Of a stretch of 64,000 nucleotides of DNA, positions 56,100-63,391 are shown one piece after another (position 1 is the stretch's first letter; every line of letters begins with the position of its first letter). The DNA comes from Peptacetobacter hiranonis (GTDB lineage: Bacteria; Bacillota; Clostridia; Peptostreptococcales; Peptostreptococcaceae). The position numbers were made by a program, and so were the translations under genes. Location: NCBI RefSeq assembly GCF_008151785.1, contig NZ_CP036523.1:2344019-2408018 (forward strand), in the 5' to 3' direction. The notes below the pieces were generated by a model. The model was not told the origin of the DNA. It worked only from the letters and a program-made list of their open reading frames with translations, and did not search any database.

Positions 56100-57713
56100 T
56101 TACTCAACTTTTCCGATAAATCGGTAATATATCTCAATTTTCTGTATTCTTTCGTTATCCTCATTCGTTGTTGCTTCATGTATGAGGATTTTTTCTATCA
56201 TGGCATTTAATAATGGTGCTGTCAGTTCCTTTGGTACGGAATATTCCTTGATTAACTCAATCCACTTTTCAGCACCTATCATATCCTGTTCCAGTTTACT
56301 TAGTTCTTCTCTTAGGCTTGTTATCTGCTGTTCCAGTTCTATCTGTTCTTTTTGGTACTTGCTGGACAACATCACAAAATTTCGCTCTGTTATCTTCTCA
56401 CAGGCTCTATCTTCATACATTTTCGCAAATAAACGGTCAATCTCATTTTGTCTGTTCTCGGCTTTCTTCAATGTACTTGCCTTTTTCTTCTTTTCCCGTA
56501 TTCGCTCTGCATTGCCGACTTTCTGTATCTTGTTCAATACCTTTTCTTCGTCCTGCTGTACTGCCTTAGCCCAATACTGCAAGCGTTCCAATACGGCTTG
56601 ATACAGCACATCATAACGAATGTAGTGCATAGAACAATACCCTTTGCCAAACTGCCCGTAGTAACTGCAAGCATAATAACTGTATGGCGTTTTATTTGCC
56701 TTGTTCGTTCCCAATCTCATAGACCAGCCACAATCCGCACACTTGACAAGCCCTGCAAATATCGGCGTTGCCTTTTCTTTTGTCTGTCTGCGTCTTGATT
56801 TTATCTGCTCCTGCACACGATAGAACACTTCCTTGTCAATAATCGGCTCATGCGTGTTTTCTACTCGAAACCATTCACTTTCGGGCTTACGCACTTTCTT
56901 TTTACTCTTGAACGATACCGTAGACTGCATATTGTGGACACTGTTTCCGATATAGACTTCACTTTTCAATATCGCCTTGACATGAGCAATCGTCCACTCA
57001 TAACGCTTACTTTCGGGTTTTCCCTCAAAGATATGTGCAAAAGTACCGTATCTTGTAAAATTCAGCCATGACGCTGTCGGAACTTTTTCTGCTCTTAACT
57101 GCTTTGTGATTTTTGCACTTCCGTAACCTTGATAGGCTAGGGAAAAGATTTTTTCAATAATCCATTTTGTTTCATCATCAATCAACAGTTTTCCTTTGAT
57201 GTCAGGGTGTTTCTTATATCCTAACGGAGCATAAGCACCGTAATGAGCCCCCTCCGCAAACTTTGTCTTAAATGCTGATTTGACTTTACGGCTTGTATCT
57301 CTTGCCACCCATTCATTGATGATGTTCTTAAATGGTGCAATCTCACTTTCGCCTTTTTCGCTGTCTACACCGTCATCAATCGCTATGTAGCGGACATTAT
57401 GACTAGGGAAATACAATTCTGTATATTGTCCTGTCATAATATAATTTCTGCCAAGACGAGAAAGGTCTTTCGTTACAACACAGTTGATTTTTCCTGCCTC
57501 TATATCCTCAATCATTCTTTGAAAACTCGGTCTGTCAAAATTTGTCCCCGACCAGCCGTCATCAATATATTCATCAATCACATTCAAATGATGTTCTTTT
57601 GCATATAGACGCAACATACTTCTTTGTGTAGTAATGCTGGAACTTTCGCCCTGTAATTCATCATCTCGGCTTAACCTAAGATAAAGTGCAGTATTGTAAA
57701 TCTGTTGTTTCAT
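56100..57713 (-). CDS. Large serine recombinase of the TndX/TnpX type
   Basis: A 537-residue site-specific recombinase, about the size of TndX of Tn5397 (533). The N-terminal resolvase domain has YLRLSRDDE with the catalytic Ser at about residue 15, the GESSSITTQ segment and the DLSRLGRNYIMTG helix with catalytic Arg residues. A recombinase domain (about 165-270) and a zinc ribbon (KCADCGW ... YYACSYYG ... GYCSMHYIRYD, about 325-370) follow. A coiled-coil region (about 395-490) precedes the C-terminus. It excises and integrates the element as a circle. AAAGGAGG precedes the start. It is at the extreme end of the element, as in Tn4451 and Tn5397. Confidence 0.93.
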   Translation of the reverse strand: MKQQIYNTALYLRLSRDDELQGESSSITTQRSMLRLYAKEHHLNVIDEYIDDGWSGTNFDRPSFQRMIEDIEAGKINCVVTKDLSRLGRNYIMTGQYTELYFPSHNVRYIAIDDGVDSEKGESEIAPFKNIINEWVARDTSRKVKSAFKTKFAEGAHYGAYAPLGYKKHPDIKGKLLIDDETKWIIEKIFSLAYQGYGSAKITKQLRAEKVPTASWLNFTRYGTFAHIFEGKPESKRYEWTIAHVKAILKSEVYIGNSVHNMQSTVSFKSKKKVRKPESEWFRVENTHEPIIDKEVFYRVQEQIKSRRRQTKEKATPIFAGLVKCADCGWSMRLGTNKANKTPYSYYACSYYGQFGKGYCSMHYIRYDVLYQAVLERLQYWAKAVQQDEEKVLNKIQKVGNAERIREKKKKASTLKKAENRQNEIDRLFAKMYEDRACEKITERNFVMLSSKYQKEQIELEQQITSLREELSKLEQDMIGAEKWIELIKEYSVPKELTAPLLNAMIEKILIHEATTNEDNERIQKIEIYYRFIGKVE

Positions 57714-57738
57714 TGTCAGTTATCCTCCTTTATAACTA

Positions 57739-57783
57739 ACCCGTGTTTACAATACCTGCTTGCAAGTAAAGTATAACACGGGT
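57739..57783. promoter_or_regulatory. Inverted repeat in the recombinase leader
   Basis: ACCCGTGTT (57739-57747) and AACACGGGT (57775-57783) are perfect arms around a 27-base A/T-rich interior that contains TTTACTTGCAAGCAGG on the minus strand. It lies just upstream of the recombinase ribosome-binding site; a T-run follows on the plus strand (TACTTTTTG). It could be an operator, an attenuator, or a plus-strand terminator. Confidence 0.55.
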
Positions 57784-57824
57784 ACTTTTTGTCATTCAAT
57801 CTATTTCTTATAACTGCACCGATT

Positions 57825-58097
57825 TTATGCGATTGTCTGCTTTGCTTTTTCCAGCATGACATCAGTCAGAAGTTCTTCCATTGTCTTTCCCTTTTCAGAA
57901 AAATGCTCTTTTACAACAATTTTTGTCTTTCCTCTGTTTCCAATGCCACACTTGTTATTTTTCTTTTGAATTGTTTTTACAGCATTATCAATAACACATA
58001 CCCCCTTTCTGTAAAAATAGTTTCTAAGCAATTCAACGGCTTTTGTCATAGCCCACAGGACTTCCACCTCTGCATTATCCAATGTAGCCGTACCCAT
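57825..58097 (-). CDS. Small conserved-looking element protein
   Basis: A frame of up to 90 residues. The C-terminal half (KTKIVVKEHFSEKGKTMEELLTDVMLEKAKQ, read in parts) resembles short proteins encoded beside recombinases on clostridial mobile elements, where a strand-strand-helix unit ends in MEELL-x-x-V. The true start is unclear: the frame opens at an ATG at 58097 without a ribosome-binding site, whereas a good AAAGGGGG lies at about 58014-58007, followed by GTT ATT in frame. It may therefore be only about 56 residues long with a rare start codon. It precedes the recombinase by about 110 bases. Function unknown. Confidence 0.5.
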   Translation of the reverse strand: MGTATLDNAEVEVLWAMTKAVELLRNYFYRKGVCVIDNAVKTIQKKNNKCGIGNRGKTKIVVKEHFSEKGKTMEELLTDVMLEKAKQTIA

Positions 58098-58334
58098 TGC
58101 GTGCGACGCTCTTAACGCTCAAGCCGTGGCTGTACGGGAGTATCATTATCTGACAGCACAGGTCATGGCGATAAAAGAGGACAAGTCTTTTACAAGAACA
58201 CAGATAGGTTGTCGCTCGCTTTTGCAGGGGAAAGGTCATGGCGTATCTGTTTCAACGGCTCGCTGTCTGTCTAAGGTATTGAATTGCTTTATTCAGTTGC
58301 CAAAGAACATGAAAGAAGAAAATCGTCTTTTCTG

Positions 58335-58658
58335 CACCATATAGGGAAAGAAAGTGTCATTCTGCTAAGTTGATGATGAATAATTTTCTTTTTCACACCC
58401 TAACTACCCATGCAACACCGTTACTGCCAACTATGGAATGAAAGATTTTCTTTGCTCCATATAGGGAACGGCAACTGCCAAATGTTAAGTTGAAAATGAA
58501 AAGATTTTCTTCTTTTCACATAACACTGTCCACTCAACTCGATTTTCCGACATTTTTTCAAAACTTTTCTTCTTTCACTCCATATAGGGACAGCAATACT
58601 CGATTTAATGAGTTGTTTTGAAAAAAAGTTAGATTTCCTTTTCTCGCACCATATCTGT
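58335..58658. repeat. Degenerate 120-bp tandem repeats between relaxase and recombinase genes
   Basis: The core C(A/T)CCATATAGGGA occurs at 58335, 58455 (120 bases apart) and 58578 (123 apart), with a truncated CACCATATCTG at 58648. The first two units also share AAGTTGA-AATGAA followed by ATTTTCTT-TTTTCACA. No convincing gene covers the region. Its place directly downstream of the relaxase gene suggests a replication (single-strand origin-like) or regulatory role. Confidence 0.65.
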
Positions 58659-58696
58659 ACGCTAGTTGATGTTTTGTTGCAGATTTTTCAAAGAAA

Positions 58697-59911
58697 TTAA
58701 AAAATACCGTCATTCTCTTGTGGAACAGCGGTATCTATGCGTTCTTCTATGGTTGATTTTTCTAACTGTAATAAATGTTTATGCTTGTCTTTGAGTTCTG
58801 CCTGCTCAATCATATCTTTCAGTATCGTTGTATGATTTTCTTCGTCTAATGCTTGTACCATTTTTATGGTTGGTGCAACTTGTCTTTGTAACCAATGCAA
58901 TGCCTTTTGTAAAGTGTAAGGCTCTGGCTTTGTAGTTAAGCGTATAGGTTCTCTGTTTCCTCCTACAAACCACGCCCAATCATCATTCATTTTCCATTGA
59001 TTTTTCGGTTTATCGTCCTCTCTATCTACAAAGCGGACATAATGATTGATGATAGAAAAAGCGGTGCGTTCAGCATCTCGATAGGTCAGTAAATCTACAA
59101 CTGCATAATAGGCTCGTTCATTCTTCATGCGTATTTCAAAACGGTTCTTGATTTCTGTATCTTCAACTTCTGTGCCATTCTTGACATACTGCTCATAATT
59201 CTTCTGATAAGCACACATATATAATTCGCTACTTGTTGAACCGAGATATAAGGTTTCGCCTGTGTTCTTTGGTGTATCACTACCACATTTCTCTGTACCG
59301 CTGTAATCTTTCTGCATACGTAAGTAAGAGATACATTCGCCAGCTTTATATTTTGCATTTAACTTTTGAATATCCAATATTCCTGCTTTATCATTGATTG
59401 CCAAGTCAAGCCGTTTCATCACACCGCCTGCCGTCATACAATCAAGCATAAAGTCATACCATGAGCGTTCCTGTGCCAATAGATAACTTTCCATTTGACG
59501 ACACCCTCTGCCTTTCAGTTCTAACAAAACACCTAAATGATCCTGCATAGAACACATGATGTTGATGTCCCCTAAAACATATTTGCTTTCATATCCGTAC
59601 TTCCCAAAATCTTCATAAAGCATATGATCGGCTTTCAGTTGTAATACATCACGAATAATCTTTAATGCGTCCGTAGTAGGAAAGCGGACACGAAAATAAT
59701 CAATCAACAAAAACAACGGTTCTTGTGGATTGAAACGCTCAATCTGTTTTTCTAATGTTTCTTTCAATTCTTCTGTCAATGGAAATTTTCCTTTTTCAAT
59801 GCGGTTATAATACTCACGACTGATACCACAGGCAACAGCAAGTTTTGTTTGTGTTACTCCATATTCTTCACGCTTTTGTCTTAATACTTCAATAAAGTTT
59901 TTATCATTCAT
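58697..59911 (-). CDS. mobT: MobT-type relaxase (Tn916 Orf20-like)
   Basis: A 404-residue protein with an N-terminal XRE helix-turn-helix (about 7-60: LRQKREEYGVTQTKLAVACGIS ... YYNRIEKGKF, read in parts) joined to a Rep_trans (rolling-circle initiator) domain: LFLLIDYFRVRFPTTD (about 80), GCRQMESYL, MKRLDLAIND with metal-binding acidic residues (about 165-174) and a LYLGSTSSELYMCAYQKNYE segment with the likely catalytic Tyr. It matches the architecture and size of Orf20 of Tn916, which nicks oriT to start conjugative transfer. GGAGGAATTG precedes the start. The cognate oriT lies about 240 bases upstream. Confidence 0.92.
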   Translation of the reverse strand: MNDKNFIEVLRQKREEYGVTQTKLAVACGISREYYNRIEKGKFPLTEELKETLEKQIERFNPQEPLFLLIDYFRVRFPTTDALKIIRDVLQLKADHMLYEDFGKYGYESKYVLGDINIMCSMQDHLGVLLELKGRGCRQMESYLLAQERSWYDFMLDCMTAGGVMKRLDLAINDKAGILDIQKLNAKYKAGECISYLRMQKDYSGTEKCGSDTPKNTGETLYLGSTSSELYMCAYQKNYEQYVKNGTEVEDTEIKNRFEIRMKNERAYYAVVDLLTYRDAERTAFSIINHYVRFVDREDDKPKNQWKMNDDWAWFVGGNREPIRLTTKPEPYTLQKALHWLQRQVAPTIKMVQALDEENHTTILKDMIEQAELKDKHKHLLQLEKSTIEERIDTAVPQENDGIF

Positions 59912-59934
59912 TCTTCAATTCCTCCAATCAAAAA

Positions 59935-59971
59935 AGGCAACTACCATATTTGATAATTGCCTATACTTAAA
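59935..59971 (-). terminator. Terminator-like hairpin just before the relaxase gene
   Basis: On the minus strand AGGCAATTA pairs with TAGTTGCCT, followed by TTTTTTG and then the relaxase ribosome-binding site. A second hairpin with a T-run (AAAGACA/TGTCTTT arms, about 60027-59986) precedes it. Two terminator-like structures in a row before the gene indicate attenuation of relaxase expression. Confidence 0.65.
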
Positions 59972-60148
59972 TTTCTGCAAAAGAAAAAGACAATCAATTT
60001 CTCGTTTGAAATCAACTGTCTTTCTTATGCCTTATTCAATTTTTCCAAGTGATAACGGCATAATTTATATCACACCATGTAAAATGCAGTTTTGCCTTGT
60101 AAATACAGCGTTTTCCGCTTAGTAGTGTATATTGTCTCTTGTTTTTTT

Positions 60149-60173
60149 GCCCCCCTTGTTAGATAACGGGGGC
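60149..60173 (-). promoter_or_regulatory. oriT: Origin of transfer (oriT), Tn916/ICEBs1-like nic hairpin
   Basis: Minus strand GCCCCCGTTATCTAACAAGG (continuing GGGGC) forms an inverted repeat of G/C arms around GTTATCTAACAA. The oriT hairpins of Tn916 and ICEBs1 have, as I remember them, the same design: C-run, a loop containing CTAAC, G-run. It lies upstream of a MobT relaxase, as in Tn916. The exact nick site is not determined here. Confidence 0.8.
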
Positions 60174-60221
60174 TTGATGTTCGCTCGCAAGCTCGCTCAA
60201 CTGCCGAAGTGAACCAGCCAC

Positions 60222-60263
60222 TAAAAACGGCGGAAAAATCTAAGAGATTTTCCCACCGCCGTG
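60222..60263 (-). terminator. Intrinsic terminator of the element's metal-resistance operon
   Basis: Minus strand ACGGCGG...AAAATCT pairs with AGATTTTTCCGCCGT over a CTT loop, followed by TTTTAG. It lies about 60 bases past the ArsR stop codon at 60322. It may also form part of the wider oriT region. Confidence 0.82.
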
Positions 60264-60321
60264 TCTGGATCACTCCGTCTTTCTATTCATTTCTTATATC
60301 CATCTTGTTTAATCTTAAATA

Positions 60322-60627
60322 TTACAAACAATACTCCTTATCAAACAAAGTTTTGCACCTTTCGATAGCATTTTGTACATATTCATCTTGCACTATATAG
60401 TAAATGTATTTTCCTTGTCTTTGACTTTTTACTATACCATTAGCTTTTAATATATTTAATTGGTGGGAGACTGCTGAATGAGACATCTCTAATTCTTCCG
60501 CTAATTCTCCAACACATCTTTTTGTTTTTAATTCAAGCACTATCCTTAATCTTGTAAAATCTCCCAGCGTTTTGAAAAATTCCACCAATTGCAAGCAATC
60601 TTCTATAATAAGTTTTTGCATTTTCAT
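60322..60627 (-). CDS. ArsR/SmtB family repressor of the mobile metal-resistance operon
   Basis: A 101-residue winged-helix regulator: FFKTLGDFTRLRIVLELKTKRCVGELAEELEMSHSAVSHQLNILKANGIVKSQRQGKYIYY (residues 17-77, read in parts). One Cys lies in the KRCVGEL segment where CadC has its metal-site Cys, and others near the end (ERCKTLF, KEYC). The gene starts five bases after the ATPase stop codon and is the last gene of the HMA-ATPase-ArsR operon. It should sense the metal exported by the ATPase. Confidence 0.87.
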   Translation of the reverse strand: MKMQKLIIEDCLQLVEFFKTLGDFTRLRIVLELKTKRCVGELAEELEMSHSAVSHQLNILKANGIVKSQRQGKYIYYIVQDEYVQNAIERCKTLFDKEYCL

Positions 60628-60632
60628 CTAAA

Positions 60633-62519
60633 TTATAAATTATGCACTCTTAATGCTCTAATAGCATTTAATATTGCAATAATCATGACACCAACATCTG
60701 CGAAAATAGCAAACCACATATTTGCAATACCTATTGCACCTAGTCCAAGACATGCAAATTTGATAACCAATGCAAAGATGATATTCTGATATACAATTCT
60801 AAGGCATTTTCTCGAAATCTTGATTGCTTTAGAAATTTTTAGTGGGTCATCATCCATAAGAACGACATCAGCAGCTTCAATCGCCGCATCAGAACCCATC
60901 GCTCCCATTGCAATACCAATATCTGCACGAGTCAATACAGGTGCGTCATTAATTCCGTCTCCAACAAAGGCAAGTTTATCTTTCTCTGCTTTTACAGAAA
61001 GTAGTTCTTCAACTTTTGACACTTTATCTGCTGGAAGTAATTCGCTATATACTTCATCAATTCCAAGCGATTGAGCCACTTGGTCTGCAACACGTTTAGC
61101 GTCTCCTGTAAGCATTACTGTTTTTTCTACACCAGCTTTTTTCAATTCTGCAATCACTTCTTTTGAATGTGGCTTTAAAATATCGGAAATTACGATATGT
61201 CCAGCATATTCACCATTGATTGCCATGTGAATGATTGTTCCAACTCTATGACAATCATAATACTCCACACCTATTTGTTTCATAAGTTTGCTGTTTCCAG
61301 CAGCTACCTCATGACCATCTACTTTTGCAATAATTCCATGTCCACTGATTTCCTTTATATCAGAAACTCTGCTACGGTCTATCTCTTTCCCATAGGCTTT
61401 TTGCAAGCTCTTACTGATTGGATGAGAAGACGCACATTCTGCTAAAGCAGCATATTCCAAAAGTTTCTTTTCTTCCATCTCATTGTGATGAACAGCACTT
61501 ACTTCAAATACTCCTTGTGTCAAAGTTCCTGTTTTGTCAAATACTACATATTTTGCTTGTGATAAAGTTTCCATATAATTAGAACCTTTAATCAACACCC
61601 CTTCTTTACTTGCACCACCGATACCTGCAAAAAAACTAAGCGGTATACTGATAACCAATGCACATGGACAACTAATTACAAGGAAAGTAAGGGCTCTGTA
61701 AATCCATACTCCCCATTGTGCTGTTTGACCTAAGAACAACATTTGTACTAATGGTGGCAATAACGCCAACGCTAATGCACCATAACATACTGCTGGGGTA
61801 TATACTCTTGCAAATTTAGAAATAAAGTTCTCTGATTTAGATTTTCTTGAACTTGAATTTTCTACAAGCTCTAAAATTTTTGAAACTGTTGATTCGCCAA
61901 ATTCTTTTGTTGTCTGAATTTTTAAAACCCCTGTCATATTGATACAACCACTGATAATTTCATCGCCTTGTTTTACATCACGAGGTAAACTTTCACCTGT
62001 TAATGCACTTGTATTAAGGCTAGATGAACCCTCTATTACAATACCATCTAATGGAACTTTTTCTCCAGGCTGAACGACAATTATACTTTCTATACCGACT
62101 TCGTCAGGGTCTACTTTTTCTAGTTTTCCATTTCTTTCTACATTTGCATAATCTGGTCGAATATCCATCAACGCACTAATATTTTTACGGCTTTTTCCTA
62201 CTGCGTAACTCTGGAATAATTCTCCAATTTGATAGAATAACATAACAGCGATTGCTTCATTGTAATCTCCACTTCCAGAGTAAATTGCTAGTGCAAAAGC
62301 TCCCACTGTTGCCACTGCTATTAAAAAGTTTTCATCAAAAACTTGTCGGTTTATAATTCCTTTGCCTGCTTTCTTTAAAATATCATAGCCGATTATTAAA
62401 TATGTTGCCAAGTAAAGTAATAGTTGCACAATTCCTGTTACCTGTATCAAATTCAAAGCAATAATCATAACTGCCGCAATAATAATTCTTGTCAACATTT
62501 TTTTCTGCTTCTTATTCAC
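60633..62519 (-). CDS. cadA: Zn/Cd-type heavy-metal P1B ATPase of the mobile element
   Basis: A 628-residue efflux ATPase lacking an N-terminal HMA domain. The start is a GTG at 62519 (AGGAGG eight bases upstream). The core motifs are complete: TGESLPRDV, the CPC transmembrane site in VISCPCALVISIPLSFF, DKTGTLTQG, HP locus SSHPISKSL, and GDGINDAPVLTRADIGIAMG. The sequence is homologous to the catalytic core of the chromosomal ATPase at 23-25.9 kb but clearly different, and codon use differs. A separate HMA protein is encoded upstream in the same operon and may deliver metal in trans. Confidence 0.93.
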   Translation of the reverse strand: MNKKQKKMLTRIIIAAVMIIALNLIQVTGIVQLLLYLATYLIIGYDILKKAGKGIINRQVFDENFLIAVATVGAFALAIYSGSGDYNEAIAVMLFYQIGELFQSYAVGKSRKNISALMDIRPDYANVERNGKLEKVDPDEVGIESIIVVQPGEKVPLDGIVIEGSSSLNTSALTGESLPRDVKQGDEIISGCINMTGVLKIQTTKEFGESTVSKILELVENSSSRKSKSENFISKFARVYTPAVCYGALALALLPPLVQMLFLGQTAQWGVWIYRALTFLVISCPCALVISIPLSFFAGIGGASKEGVLIKGSNYMETLSQAKYVVFDKTGTLTQGVFEVSAVHHNEMEEKKLLEYAALAECASSHPISKSLQKAYGKEIDRSRVSDIKEISGHGIIAKVDGHEVAAGNSKLMKQIGVEYYDCHRVGTIIHMAINGEYAGHIVISDILKPHSKEVIAELKKAGVEKTVMLTGDAKRVADQVAQSLGIDEVYSELLPADKVSKVEELLSVKAEKDKLAFVGDGINDAPVLTRADIGIAMGAMGSDAAIEAADVVLMDDDPLKISKAIKISRKCLRIVYQNIIFALVIKFACLGLGAIGIANMWFAIFADVGVMIIAILNAIRALRVHNL

Positions 62520-62542
62520 AGTCCATTCCTCCTATTTATTTT

Positions 62543-62567
62543 ATATATGTTTAATTATTCATATAAT
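62543..62567. promoter_or_regulatory. Candidate ArsR operator before the mobile ATPase gene
   Basis: ATATATGTTTAATTATTCAT plus ATAAT closely resembles the operators of the chromosomal cadC (ATATATGAACAATTATTCAT). It lies about 25-50 bases ahead of the ATPase GTG start. Confidence 0.55.
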
Positions 62568-62579
62568 ATTTTTAAATTT

Positions 62580-62611
62580 GCACCCCTTTTGTATTTAGGG
62601 GTGCGTTTTTT
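62580..62611 (+). terminator. Hairpin in the gap between HMA gene and ATPase gene
   Basis: GCACCCC (62580-62586) and GGGGTGC (62598-62604) with GTTTTTT on the plus strand. The U-tract favours termination of plus-strand transcripts; for the minus-strand operon it would be an intercistronic hairpin. Confidence 0.6.
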
Positions 62612-62830
62612 CTAAAGTTCAATCTCACAATCTGGCTCTACCTTTTTGCAAGCCTTTAAAACATCATTCATAACTGCTTTTGGTTCTTTTCCATCTTCAA
62701 ACTCTACAATCATTTTTTGTGTCATAAAGTTTACAGTTGCATTTGCTACTCCAGCTGTCTTTTTTGCTGCATCCTCCATAAGATTTGCACAGTTTGCACA
62801 GTCAACTTCGATTTTGTAAGTTTTTTTCAT
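62612..62830 (-). CDS. Stand-alone heavy-metal-associated (HMA) domain protein
   Basis: A 72-residue metallochaperone-like protein with the HMA ferredoxin-like fold: KIEVDCANCANLMEDAAKK (C-x-x-C at residues 11-14), then GVANATVNFMTQKMIVEF. The CANC motif binds a soft metal. It is the first gene of the operon with the ATPase that itself lacks such a domain, so it probably supplies Zn/Cd to it. GGAG precedes the ATG. The chromosomal ATPase has two such domains fused to it. Confidence 0.9.
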   Translation of the reverse strand: MKKTYKIEVDCANCANLMEDAAKKTAGVANATVNFMTQKMIVEFEDGKEPKAVMNDVLKACKKVEPDCEIEL

Positions 62831-62872
62831 GATAAATATCTCCTTTCGTGATTGTTATTTAAACTTCCATTC

Positions 62873-62898
62873 AACAATTAAGCACTTGTTTAATTGTT
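62873..62898. promoter_or_regulatory. Operator palindrome upstream of the HMA-ATPase-ArsR operon
   Basis: AACAATTAA-GCACTTGT-TTAATTGTT, perfect nine-base arms. It lies directly downstream of the promoter -10 box (62912-62907), covering the expected start of transcription. An ArsR protein encoded on either side is the likely ligand-controlled binder. Confidence 0.75.
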
Positions 62899-62906
62899 AT
62901 GACTGT

Positions 62907-62935
62907 AGTATAATTCTCTCATAACCTAAAGTCAA
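62907..62935 (-). promoter_or_regulatory. Promoter of the HMA-ATPase-ArsR operon
   Basis: Minus strand TTGACT (62935-62930), a 17-base spacer and TATACT (62912-62907). Followed by the operator palindrome. Confidence 0.78.
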
Positions 62936-63008
62936 CAGAGATATGTGATTACCTACTAAATGGGCGAAACACATTTCTAAACAGAGCAAAATGAAAGGAA
63001 GATTGTAT

Positions 63009-63383
63009 ATGTCTTATATGAAGTTACCACATAATCATCATAACGAAATAGATAATACTGAGTTATTAGAACAACTTAATGATATTCAACACTTTCAAAT
63101 AGTTTCAGAATTATTTAAACAATTAAGTGATCCTACACGTATTCGTTTATTTTGGCTTTTATGTCATTGTGAGGAATGTGTTCTAAATCTATCTGCAATG
63201 ATGAAAATGACAAGTCCTGCCATATCCCATCATCTTAGAGAGTTACGAAACAAAGATTTAGTATCTAGCAGACGTGTAGGGAAAGAGGTTTACTATAAGT
63301 CAGCAAATACAGAGCAGAGTGTATTGTTACATAAAATGATTGAAAAAATTTTGATGATTACCTGCCCTGAACATAAGGAGTAA
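63009..63383 (+). CDS. ArsR/SmtB family regulator, divergent
   Basis: A 124-residue winged-helix regulator. The ATG at 63009 is chosen (AAAGGA nine bases upstream); the in-frame ATG at 62991 has no ribosome-binding site. HTH segment: LNLSAMMKMTSPAISHHLRELRNKDLV (read in parts, about 60-86). The His-rich N-terminus (LPHNHHNE) and the CHCEECV motif (about 51-57), at the place where CadC has its alpha-3 Cys pair, are potential metal sites. It is divergent from the HMA-ATPase operon and followed after eight bases by an AraC-type gene, which suggests it controls a second, rightward transcription unit. Confidence 0.85.
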   Translation: MSYMKLPHNHHNEIDNTELLEQLNDIQHFQIVSELFKQLSDPTRIRLFWLLCHCEECVLNLSAMMKMTSPAISHHLRELRNKDLVSSRRVGKEVYYKSANTEQSVLLHKMIEKILMITCPEHKE

Positions 63384-63391
63384 ATAATATT

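Noticed and set aside
58126-58344. A 72-codon plus-strand frame (GTG start) in the mobile element
   Set aside because: No ribosome-binding site and no recognisable family; it runs into the first 120-bp repeat. It may be a fragment of an old gene, but this cannot be supported.
60070-60273. A 67-codon minus-strand frame
   Set aside because: It runs across the oriT hairpin and the terminator, lacks a ribosome-binding site and resembles no protein.
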